From Candidatus Hydrogenedentota bacterium (lineage in GTDB: Bacteria; Hydrogenedentota; Hydrogenedentia; Hydrogenedentales; GCA-2746185), in the NCBI GenBank assembly GCA_030123645.1, contig JASJYE010000032.1, forward strand, positions 1 to 12,832: a stretch of DNA of 12,832 nt. Direction: 5' to 3'. A program made the position numbers and the translations under genes. Shown here in pieces: positions 6,894 through 12,751 of this stretch (within the stretch, counting starts at the first letter, position 1; every line of letters starts with the position of its first letter). The notes beneath the pieces are model-generated. The model was given only the letters and a program-made list of their open reading frames with translations. It ran no database searches and was not told the origin of the DNA.

Positions 6894-8485
6894 TTCGCCG
6901 CGGGGACTCGCCGGCCGGGCGAAAGTTGCAGCTCGAGCGCGACCGTCTCTTTGTTTACCATCAGCCAAATCGTGGCTTCCTCGATGCTCGACGCTTGCTC
7001 AATCCATTCCGCCGCCGCCTTCCGGTATTCCTCGACCGTGTATCCGCGCAATAGCCCGTCCCTCGCGAGCCGACGGCCGGCGTCCGTTATGATCTGGGTA
7101 CACGCCAGCGGCTCGATGCGAAGATATAGGTTCGCGCGTTGTCGAAGCGTTATCCTGGGCGCGGGCGCTTCGGCCAATATTGCCTGCGCAACATCGCGGC
7201 TCGTGCTGAACAGAAGACCGTCGCCGTACCAAGCGGCTGTCGGCTCCATCGATGGCCCGCTCATAATCGGCGCGTGAAACACCTCGCTTTCAGCGTCATA
7301 GTAGGCGAGCGTTGCGTGCATCGCAGACGATCGCGGCGCCCCGGAGAGCCCTTCAAGATACTCAGTCACCCTCCCCTTGTCGGCATTGACCGTAGCGAAG
7401 ATCAAGGGAACGGGCGCCATTTCATTCATGTCAAAACCCTGCCAGGTCATCGTGAACCCGGGCCCGGCGGGACCCAGTAGGGACGTTAAGGCTGCTGCGG
7501 CGGGCGCCTGCTCGCCATTGGCCTCCCAGTCCTCCCACTGCTCTTCAGACATGACTTCTGACTCGAAAAGCTCGCCGATCGTCAGCCAGAGATCCTTCAG
7601 GGGCACGCCAAAGTCGCCCGAGGCCGCGATCGGACCTGCAGCGGGCCGCCGCAATTCCCGCGGCTCCGCGTCGCGCAAGGTCTCTGAGAGCCGCTCCTGC
7701 CACTTCGGCCGGAATACGCCCTGGGCCTGGAGGCGCGCCCTGCCGTCGTCTTCGATTCGAATCGCGAAATGCACCGAGCCAAACACGCGGCCGAGCGCTC
7801 CGCCGGGGGCCAGCCGGAGAGTGCCCCGCGCATCCTCCGCAGCGGCATCCGCCATCAATCGAGCCACAGCTTCCGCGTCTGTCCGCTCTTCCGGTCTCAA
7901 CGTTAGCGCCCGGACGAGCGCCTCGCGTGAGGAACTGGCTATCAGCGTCCTCCCTCGCGCGGCGTACCAAATGTCCGCCTCCACGAACTTGCGCAACTTG
8001 AGTCCGCCGGCCCAGTCGCCCTCGATCCCAGGCCGCAGCCGAATCATGCGTTGAATCACGCAGCCAACGGTCGTCATGCGCGTGATGTACAGAAGGTCGC
8101 TCATCTGGTCCAGGTCGTTTCCCGTGATGATGACATCGCCTCCGACGAGGTTCCGAAGCACCCATTCGGGGAAACCGAAATTTTCGTTGAGAAGTTCGTG
8201 TGCGCGGGCCAATCGTGTTGCCTTGGAAACCGACGACCATATCGGGGTGCCTGCCACGCGCTCTCGGTTCAGCATCGCCTGCGGCACAACCAATTGGATG
8301 TTTTGATCCAGCGCGATGAACTCGTGTACGGGGTTCGTGTCGCGCGAGACCCATAGGACGAAGGCTATGAATACGACGGCCAGGGCCAAAACGACTCTCA
8401 GTGTCCGGTTTCCCTCGCGGCCGGGTCCTCCTGAGAAGCCGCCGGACTGGCCCCATCGCATATATGTGCGCGGCGCTTCGCTCAT
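6890..8485 (-). CDS. Membrane-anchored protein of unknown function
   Basis: I do not recognise a named family. It has 531 residues with a glycine-rich cytoplasmic N-terminus (1-28), one strong hydrophobic segment at about 29-46 (LRVVLALAVVFIAFVLWVS), then a long soluble region expected to lie outside the cytoplasmic membrane. The body has the mixed alpha/beta, low-cysteine look of large DUF3352-like extracytoplasmic proteins, but that resemblance is weak. No catalytic motif stands out. Translation is coupled to the upstream gene by an ATGA overlap at 8482-8485, so it almost certainly shares the operon and perhaps a complex with the secreted ceramidase/C45-like protein. Its TAG (6890-6892, minus strand) overlaps the hisG TAA, leaving no room for a terminator between the convergent genes. 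Confidence 0.85.
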   Translation of the reverse strand: MSEAPRTYMRWGQSGGFSGGPGREGNRTLRVVLALAVVFIAFVLWVSRDTNPVHEFIALDQNIQLVVPQAMLNRERVAGTPIWSSVSKATRLARAHELLNENFGFPEWVLRNLVGGDVIITGNDLDQMSDLLYITRMTTVGCVIQRMIRLRPGIEGDWAGGLKLRKFVEADIWYAARGRTLIASSSREALVRALTLRPEERTDAEAVARLMADAAAEDARGTLRLAPGGALGRVFGSVHFAIRIEDDGRARLQAQGVFRPKWQERLSETLRDAEPRELRRPAAGPIAASGDFGVPLKDLWLTIGELFESEVMSEEQWEDWEANGEQAPAAAALTSLLGPAGPGFTMTWQGFDMNEMAPVPLIFATVNADKGRVTEYLEGLSGAPRSSAMHATLAYYDAESEVFHAPIMSGPSMEPTAAWYGDGLLFSTSRDVAQAILAEAPAPRITLRQRANLYLRIEPLACTQIITDAGRRLARDGLLRGYTVEEYRKAAAEWIEQASSIEEATIWLMVNKETVALELQLSPGRRVPAAN

Positions 8486-10827
8486 CGCGTGTCCCGCTTC
8501 AGCGTCACCGCCTCGAAGGGGCCGGCCACTCCCTCGCCCTGCGGGAAGCTTAGATGCATTCGTCGCGCACCTGTCTCGAACACGATCGAGGGTCCCGCGG
8601 ACACGATCGAAGCTTCGCGAAGCGCTCCGCCGCGCGTCCGCCAGTCTCGAAGAACGGTCTGAAGGTCCGCGAGGCCGATCGTTTCAGCACGACGATACAG
8701 CCGGGACACATGATTGATGAGGCCGTGCGACCGGTCGATCGCCGGTCGCCTTTCCTCCCGGGCTAAAAGCAGCCCGTCTACACTTCGGCGGACAACCGGG
8801 CGGTCACCAAACTCGATTACCGCCGCATCGGACAGCGAAGGGCCGGCGACGAGAATCCGGTATCCGCATATACCCTCCGCGGCCATGAGCGCCTCCAGTG
8901 CGTCCTCGAGGCGCACCTCCGAAGCGAGCACCGATCGCACCACAAATCCGACCGGGGGCGAATTCAGACTGGGCCGGCCCAGATCGGGCGCGGGCTCAAC
9001 ACAGACGACAAGCCCGGCATCGTTCATGCCCGAAGACACGCCGACATCCCACGGATGTCCTACCGCAACGTAAGCGCGTCCCTTCTCCGGGTGCACGTCA
9101 ATCACCAATGGCGAAGCTGTCTGCGATCCTCCCAGCACATGAGCCACCAGGAGCCCATCGGATCCCGCGCGCTCTTCCGTCACGGCGAAAAGCGCGCCCT
9201 GCGGTCCGGCTAATTCCGTTAAATCGTTCGCGAGGTATGGGGCCGCATGAAGCAGCCATATCGCGAGAAACGGAAGCCCGGCCCCATCCGCAAGCCCTTG
9301 TAGTTCCTCCATATCGGATGCTGCGAGTCCGCGCATCAAAGGGCGCGCTTCGTTCGCCAGCTCAGCGAGCGCGAGCGGCGCCGGATCGACCACACGCCGC
9401 GCGAGGTTCCACAGCCCCAAATCGGTGGCGATCGAGCCGTCCCGAATCGGCGTAAGCACGCGCTGCTCATAGGCCTGTCGAATTGCCTCACCGAGCGCCA
9501 GCCCGCGCTGGTAGCCCCGCTGGTACGGCGACCCCGTCAGCATCACCCGCGCGCCCCCGCCGAAGGACTCGACGCCTTCCGGCGACACGAGGGACAGGCG
9601 CGGGGGCACGTGCTCGCCACGCGACATCAGTTCTGAAATCCCCTCGTATAGCCACTCGGCCGCGAAAGGGCCGAACAGCGTCTGAGCATTCTCGCCGGTC
9701 GCGGCGCCGAAGGAGCTTGCGGGGATAAACGTCACAAGCGCGCCGTTCGCCGGGCCCACCGTAAACTGAGCGCCATAGCCCCGGGCACGGGCCCGTTTGC
9801 GTAATTCGAGCCCAATCTCGGAGAACACGACACCAGGCACGAAGGCCATCAGGAGATCGTTAATCTCCAAGGTCTGGAACACGGCCTCGCTCGGATAAAA
9901 GCTGTCAGCGATCGACAATGGAAGTTTCCGCAATGAGTAGCCCATGTGCAGTGGGAAATCGCGGCACTCGATCGTGTTGGACACGATCTTTACGCGCTCC
10001 GCAAACGACTCGCCGATTGACGCGGCCAAGTCCCAATCCCGCATCTTCTTCGGATTTGCGCAGACTTGATCCCCCGAAGCCCCGTTCAAGAAAAAGGCCA
10101 CCATTCCCGAAACGGACATGTCTTCAAGCGAATCGCAAAATCGTCCCGGAAAGTCTGCCGATAAGGCGAAGGCGTGCCGATCGGAAACGGTGGACGGCGT
10201 CGCGGCGAAGTTCGCGATGATGGCGATGGGTGTCCCGTCTGAATCCTCGACTCGCACCACGCCGAGTTGCGTGTCTCTCTCGCCGTCCTCGGCGAAGGCG
10301 TTCCGCGTAAGCGAGAGCTCCTCGGAAACCGCGTAGCCTATGACGGCCCGCTTCCGGCCATCGTAGGCCGCGCGCATCGCCTCGCTGAAATGCCGCGCCG
10401 TCTCCTCCAAAAACTCCGGCATAAAGCGTCCCGACCGCTTCCGGTCGAGCCATGACGCGTTCAAGCCCCCAGGCCCGCTATGTGTGTGCGTGGCGGTAAG
10501 AATAACCTGGTGGTCCGGGACATCGCCCGGCACCAGATCCAGCACACTTTCCCGCAAGGCCGCCGAAATTGAATGCAGGTCCGCTGACACCAAGAACAGT
10601 CGCGTGTCGCCCTTCTCGAGGTAGAGCGCGCGCACCCACAGCGGGTCGTGCGTCTCCACAGCGCCGCGGCCCATCCGCCATGCGTAGCCGTCCAGCGGCG
10701 TGCCCGGCTCGACGGCAAGCTCGACCTTCGCGGCGCCGGCCTCGAGGGCATCCACCGTTCCCGGGAACGCCACAAAAAGGCACACGACTGCCTTCAGATA
10801 GAATCGAAAAAACAATCCCCTAGACAT
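8482..10827 (-). CDS. Secreted neutral-ceramidase-like plus C45/Ntn-hydrolase-like fusion protein, probably catalytically degenerate
   Basis: It has 781 residues. A Sec signal peptide (n-region MSRGLFFRFYLK, hydrophobic core about 13-24, likely cut after VDA at 27) implies export. Residues about 30-400 match the neutral/alkaline ceramidase N-terminal domain: THTHSGPGGLN (113-123), SADFPGRF (223-230), NGASGDQ (248-254), VPGVVFSEIGLELR (330-343). Residues about 428-775 match peptidase family C45 and related Ntn acyl-amide hydrolases: GSPYQRGYQRGLALGEAI (432-449), ELQGLADGAGLP (508-519), SGMNDAGLVV (599-608), INHVSR (704-709). Expected catalytic residues look substituted in both parts: the zinc His by T210, the Glu of the usual PGE by V333, and the Ntn nucleophile Cys by A545. 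It may therefore be a lipid- or amide-binding pseudoenzyme. No strong Shine-Dalgarno precedes the ATG; the start is supported by the signal peptide. Confidence 0.85.
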   Translation of the reverse strand: MSRGLFFRFYLKAVVCLFVAFPGTVDALEAGAAKVELAVEPGTPLDGYAWRMGRGAVETHDPLWVRALYLEKGDTRLFLVSADLHSISAALRESVLDLVPGDVPDHQVILTATHTHSGPGGLNASWLDRKRSGRFMPEFLEETARHFSEAMRAAYDGRKRAVIGYAVSEELSLTRNAFAEDGERDTQLGVVRVEDSDGTPIAIIANFAATPSTVSDRHAFALSADFPGRFCDSLEDMSVSGMVAFFLNGASGDQVCANPKKMRDWDLAASIGESFAERVKIVSNTIECRDFPLHMGYSLRKLPLSIADSFYPSEAVFQTLEINDLLMAFVPGVVFSEIGLELRKRARARGYGAQFTVGPANGALVTFIPASSFGAATGENAQTLFGPFAAEWLYEGISELMSRGEHVPPRLSLVSPEGVESFGGGARVMLTGSPYQRGYQRGLALGEAIRQAYEQRVLTPIRDGSIATDLGLWNLARRVVDPAPLALAELANEARPLMRGLAASDMEELQGLADGAGLPFLAIWLLHAAPYLANDLTELAGPQGALFAVTEERAGSDGLLVAHVLGGSQTASPLVIDVHPEKGRAYVAVGHPWDVGVSSGMNDAGLVVCVEPAPDLGRPSLNSPPVGFVVRSVLASEVRLEDALEALMAAEGICGYRILVAGPSLSDAAVIEFGDRPVVRRSVDGLLLAREERRPAIDRSHGLINHVSRLYRRAETIGLADLQTVLRDWRTRGGALREASIVSAGPSIVFETGARRMHLSFPQGEGVAGPFEAVTLKRDTR

Positions 10828-10901
10828 CCGCTGTCGCGCGCCATTATTGGCGCGAATCCCCTGGAGGCATCGCCCGGACGGAGAACCTCGCCCGGGCCTC
10901 C

Positions 10902-10930
10902 ATCGTACTCCCCCAATAGATCGCAGTCAA
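10902..10930 (-). promoter_or_regulatory. Candidate promoter for the secreted/membrane protein operon
   Basis: On the minus strand, TTGACT (10925-10930) and TACGAT (10902-10907) are separated by 17 nt. The predicted start near 10895 leaves about 68 nt of leader before ATG 10827. That leader can form a G+C-rich hairpin using GCCCGG (10872-10877) and CCGGGC (10892-10897). The match is reasonable but rests on sequence alone. Confidence 0.5.
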
Positions 10931-10971
10931 TTCGCGCGCACGTTCTCGCACCGTCCACGGGCGGATAGGGC

Positions 10972-11000
10972 TTGAAATCGCGATTTCGGCCTGGTATGCT
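10972..11000 (+). promoter_or_regulatory. Sigma-70-like promoter of the leu leader
   Basis: TTGAAA (10972-10977), a 17-nt spacer, and TATGCT (10995-11000). The predicted start near 11007 lies about 30 nt before the leader ORF, as expected for a transcription attenuator. It diverges from the candidate promoter of the minus-strand operon; the two -35 boxes are about 40 bp apart. Confidence 0.7.
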
Positions 11001-11037
11001 CTGCCGAGAACAAAGGTAGAACCTTTTGTTTAATTCG

Positions 11038-11112
11038 ATGCATAACGCGTATCTGCTACTCCCACTCCTCCTTCTGGAGGATCGCAGGTCCTTTATGCCT
11101 CGAATTACCTAA
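11038..11112 (+). CDS. Leucine-rich leader peptide (leuL-like), 24 codons
   Basis: The ORF ATG 11038 to TAA 11110-11112 encodes M-H-N-A-Y, then LLLPLLLLE (residues 6-14), then D-R-R-S-F-M-P-R-I-T. Seven of eight consecutive codons (11053-11076) are leucine codons of four kinds (CTG, CTA, CTC, CTT). This is what a leucine-sensing leader peptide looks like: uncharged tRNA-Leu would stall the ribosome there. No good Shine-Dalgarno precedes the ATG. An in-frame TTG at 11026, 9 nt after AAAGGT (11012-11017), is an alternative start. The ORF sits between a promoter and a perfect terminator, followed by a LeuA-family remnant, which fits leu-operon attenuation. It is too short to identify by homology; the call rests on codon content and context. 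Confidence 0.8.
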   Translation: MHNAYLLLPLLLLEDRRSFMPRIT

Positions 11113-11173
11113 TCGACAATCCCGGAAGGGTTTTCATAGAGGCCCCGGACCTGATGGTCCGGGGCCATTTTTG
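11066..11173 (+). promoter_or_regulatory. Leucine attenuator: antiterminator and terminator alternatives
   Basis: Three mutually related helices are visible. A small hairpin over the leucine codons pairs TCCTCC (11066-11071) with GGAGGA (11076-11081). The antiterminator pairs CAGGTCC (11085-11091) with GGACCTG (11147-11153) and GCCTC (11097-11101) with GAGGC (11139-11143). The terminator pairs GGCCCCGGACC (11141-11151) with GGTCCGGGGCC (11156-11166), followed by ATTTTTG. Both antiterminator helices use the left arm of the terminator, so the forms exclude each other. A ribosome stalled on the leucine codons leaves 11085-11101 free and favours read-through; one that reaches the TAA at 11110 shields part of it and favours termination. 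The mechanism is inferred by analogy with the known amino-acid attenuators. Confidence 0.78.
11141..11173 (+). terminator. Intrinsic terminator of the leu attenuator
   Basis: A perfect 11-bp G+C-rich stem (11141-11151 with 11156-11166) closes a TGAT tetraloop and is followed by ATTTTTG. It lies 28 nt after the stop of the leucine-rich leader ORF. Confidence 0.88.
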
Positions 11174-11177
11174 TTCG

Positions 11178-11359
11178 TCCGGCAGGATGCCATCGCGCAC
11201 CACGCCCGCACCATCGGCTACGACCTCGCCCCCGGAGAAGTCGACGCAGTCTACCTGTGCTTCATCCAGGCCGCCGACGAGGCCGAAGCCGCCGTGCCCG
11301 AACACGAGGTCAACGCGATCATCGAAGAAGTCGCGAGCAAAGCGCCTGCCGTCTGCTAG
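11178..11359 (+). pseudogene. leuA: 3' remnant of a LeuA-family synthase (2-isopropylmalate or homocitrate synthase type)
   Basis: The open frame ending at TAG 11357-11359 reads DAIAHHARTIGYDL, then EVDAVYLCFIQAADEA, then a helical tail to its last residue, C. This matches the subdomain following the TIM barrel in LeuA-type enzymes: from my memory of E. coli LeuA, SGR, ten residues, GY, then nineteen residues to the D of the F-x3-AD motif, with identical spacing here. TCC GGC AGG (11178-11186) supplies S-G-R in the preceding frame; one missing base would give SGRHAIAHHA. The barrel with all catalytic residues is absent: the upstream sequence is the attenuator terminator. The stop before any C-terminal leucine-regulatory domain points to a short-form enzyme. 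No credible start or ribosome-binding site exists, so I call it a relic. Confidence 0.7.
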
Positions 11360-11365
11360 ACCCAC

Positions 11366-11403
11366 GCGCCCGGGGGGGGAGATCGCCCCGGGCGCCTCTT
11401 CTT
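11366..11403 (+). terminator. Intrinsic terminator after the leuA remnant
   Basis: A perfect 10-bp stem, GCGCCCGGGG (11366-11375) and CCCCGGGCGC (11386-11395), with a 10-nt loop, is followed by CTCTTCTT. It starts 7 nt after the TAG of the LeuA remnant and is probably the original 3' end of that transcription unit. The tail is only moderately T-rich. Confidence 0.72.
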
Positions 11404-11423
11404 AACCACAGATGAACACCGAT
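11403..11423 (+). repeat. Partial copy of the CCACAGATGAACAC repeat
   Basis: This 21-nt stretch matches 12641-12661 at 20 of 21 positions. Here the matching palindrome arm is absent or decayed. It abuts the leuA-remnant terminator. From 11424 to 11613 I find no gene; the stretch holds a decayed repeat (11458-11500) and the upstream region of the SIMPL gene. Confidence 0.75.
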
Positions 11424-11457
11424 TCTGATCGAATACTGCTCCAAAGGTCCATAGATC

Positions 11458-11500
11458 GTCATTTCGGGGAAGGCGCAGGCCGACCGTGGCAATCTCTTCG
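11458..11500. repeat. Decayed REP-like half element
   Basis: GTCATT (11458-11463) and CAATCTCTTCG (11490-11500) flank a G+C-rich middle. They resemble the GTCATTCTGAGC...GAATCTCTT arm of the element at 5726-5756 and a repeat type common in environmental genomes. The pairing partner is not preserved, so this is tentative. Confidence 0.35.
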
Positions 11501-11655
11501 ACAGAACGCCACGATGCCTGCAGGGCGCCCCATATCAGCGCAGAGGCGCATGAAGACATCGCAATGTTTTACATCAATTTGACACTTCGTGATCGTCTTT
11601 CCCGTAAGCTTCAATGGTATCGCTGGCTCTAGACATTTACCGAGAGGAGGGGCAT

Positions 11656-12369
11656 ATGAAACGCAACATAAGGGTAGGGCTCACTATATTGTACCTATTG
11701 GGCGGAACTGTCTCGGCCCACGATGAAGTTTCTCTCCGAAGCATCTCGGTTTCCGGAACCGTCGAAACCAAAACGGCGCCGGACCAGATCGTGTGGAGAA
11801 TAACCCTGACTGACACGGACAAGGATATGCGCAAGGCCAAAGCAAGAAATGATGCGAAGATCGAGTCGGTAATCGCGCTTCGCGAGAAACTTGATGTGGG
11901 CGACGAAGATATTGCGACGGGTAGTGTCAATATCCGCCGGGAATATGAGCGCGATCAGCATGGGGACCGAGGCGACTTCAAACACTTCCTTATCAGTCGT
12001 AGCGTCACTATCCGTCAGCGCGACCTCAAGCGATTTGACGAGTTTCTGGATGCCCTCGTTTCCAGCGCGGAGATGGACGTGGGTTTCAGTTTTGATTCGT
12101 CACGCATTCATGAGATACGCGCCGAGACACGGCTGAAGGCACTGCGGGCGGCCAAAGATAAGGCTGAGGCCTTGGTCCAAGTTGTCGGATCCAAGCTCGG
12201 ACGGGTCCTAACGATCGACGAGTATGCTCAGGGTAGACGTTGGCAAAGTCCAGCCTCCAATATGATGGTCGTTCAAAGTAGACCGAGTGTCGATCTTGCC
12301 TCAGAGAAGTTCGTTCCTGGTGCAATGAGTGTACAGGTGACGGTTTATGCTACGTTTGAGATTTTATAG
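11656..12369 (+). CDS. SIMPL-domain (DUF541) exported protein
   Basis: Predicted periplasmic or secreted SIMPL/DUF541 protein of 237 residues (E. coli YggE and BP26 are relatives; the biochemical role is poorly defined, with links to oxidative stress and surface assembly). The signal peptide is MKRNIRVGLTILYLLGGTVSA, cut before HDE at about residue 21/22. The mature part opens ISVSGTVETKTAPDQIVWRITL (split across 30-51) and contains LREKLDVGDEDIATGSVNIRR (75-95), the family's usual helix followed by the strand preceding the aromatic Tyr, then ALRAAKDKAEALVQVVGSKLG (162-182) and the closing strand VQVTVYATFEI. ATG 11656 is chosen over in-frame ATG 11614 because AGGAGG (11645-11650) sits 5 nt upstream and the signal peptide then starts properly. 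A TTGACA at 11579-11584 has no well-spaced -10. Base composition is visibly less G+C-rich than in neighbouring genes. Confidence 0.9.
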   Translation: MKRNIRVGLTILYLLGGTVSAHDEVSLRSISVSGTVETKTAPDQIVWRITLTDTDKDMRKAKARNDAKIESVIALREKLDVGDEDIATGSVNIRREYERDQHGDRGDFKHFLISRSVTIRQRDLKRFDEFLDALVSSAEMDVGFSFDSSRIHEIRAETRLKALRAAKDKAEALVQVVGSKLGRVLTIDEYAQGRRWQSPASNMMVVQSRPSVDLASEKFVPGAMSVQVTVYATFEIL

Positions 12370-12640
12370 CCGCAAGGAATAAGGAAAGGAACTGCCAACC
12401 ACTGCGTCGAGCGAACGCGGACAAACCGCGCCGCTGAGCGCTAACGTTTGGCGACCTGGAGCGCGCGTTGCTTCGCGAGGGCAATGTCCCAGCGTCGGCG
12501 ATGGGCATAGCGTGCTGGAGCCGGTGGTGGCTCGTTACCGCGACGGGGCCCGCTGCTGAGCTTGCCGCCGCTTTCAATTCGGCCCTTTGAAGAACAACTC
12601 GCCACGGCTCAGACGGATGACACGGATCGATACCTTTTTT
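12370..12640. other. Intergenic stretch with no supported gene
   Basis: No ORF here has a plausible start, ribosome-binding site or protein-like composition. The sequence from about 12430 to 12580 is again G+C-rich, unlike the SIMPL gene before it, and carries loosely complementary pieces such as CCAGC (about 12489) and GCTGG, but no terminator. It could be a genome-dispersed non-coding repeat; one copy cannot show this. Confidence 0.4.
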
Positions 12641-12643
12641 TAA

Positions 12644-12706
12644 CCACAGATGAACACAGATAGACACAGATTCAGATTGTCTGTGTCTATCTGTGTTCAT
12701 CTGTGG
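12644..12706. repeat. Perfect 27-bp inverted repeat with 9-nt loop
   Basis: The left arm 12644-12670 starts CCACAGATGAACACAGATAG, and the right arm 12680-12706 is its exact complement over all 27 positions; the loop 12671-12679 is TTCAGATTG. Outside the arms lie seven T (12635-12641) and six A (12709-12714), extending the symmetry. An RNA from either strand would form a very stable hairpin, and the A run (T on the other strand) could let it terminate transcription coming from the right. The arms are themselves built from repeated ACACAGAT-type units. It encodes no protein. Confidence 0.9.
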
Positions 12707-12751
12707 ACAAAAAATCGAAAGGCAGATGACCCAGAGTTCATGTAGAAGGCC

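Noticed and set aside
8898..9455. 185-codon plus-strand ORF opposite the ceramidase/C45 gene
   Set aside because: Arg/Pro/Ala-rich low-complexity shadow of a minus-strand gene with clear domains and a signal peptide.
11007..11173. T-box riboswitch as an alternative to leader-peptide attenuation
   Set aside because: No AGGGTGGNACCGCG-type T-box sequence or specifier-loop arrangement is visible, whereas a leucine-codon run and matching antiterminator are.
11171..11359. Functional 62-codon small protein starting at TTG 11171
   Set aside because: The TTG lies in the terminator T-run with no ribosome-binding site, and the content matches an internal-to-C-terminal piece of LeuA, so a relic is more likely.
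12400..12640. Integron attC site
   Set aside because: GCGCTAACG resembles half of a core site, but no matching RYYYAAC/GTTRRRY pair at suitable spacing was found.
12644..12706. CRISPR repeat
   Set aside because: It is one inverted pair with a 9-nt loop, not direct repeats separated by unique spacers; there are no cas genes.
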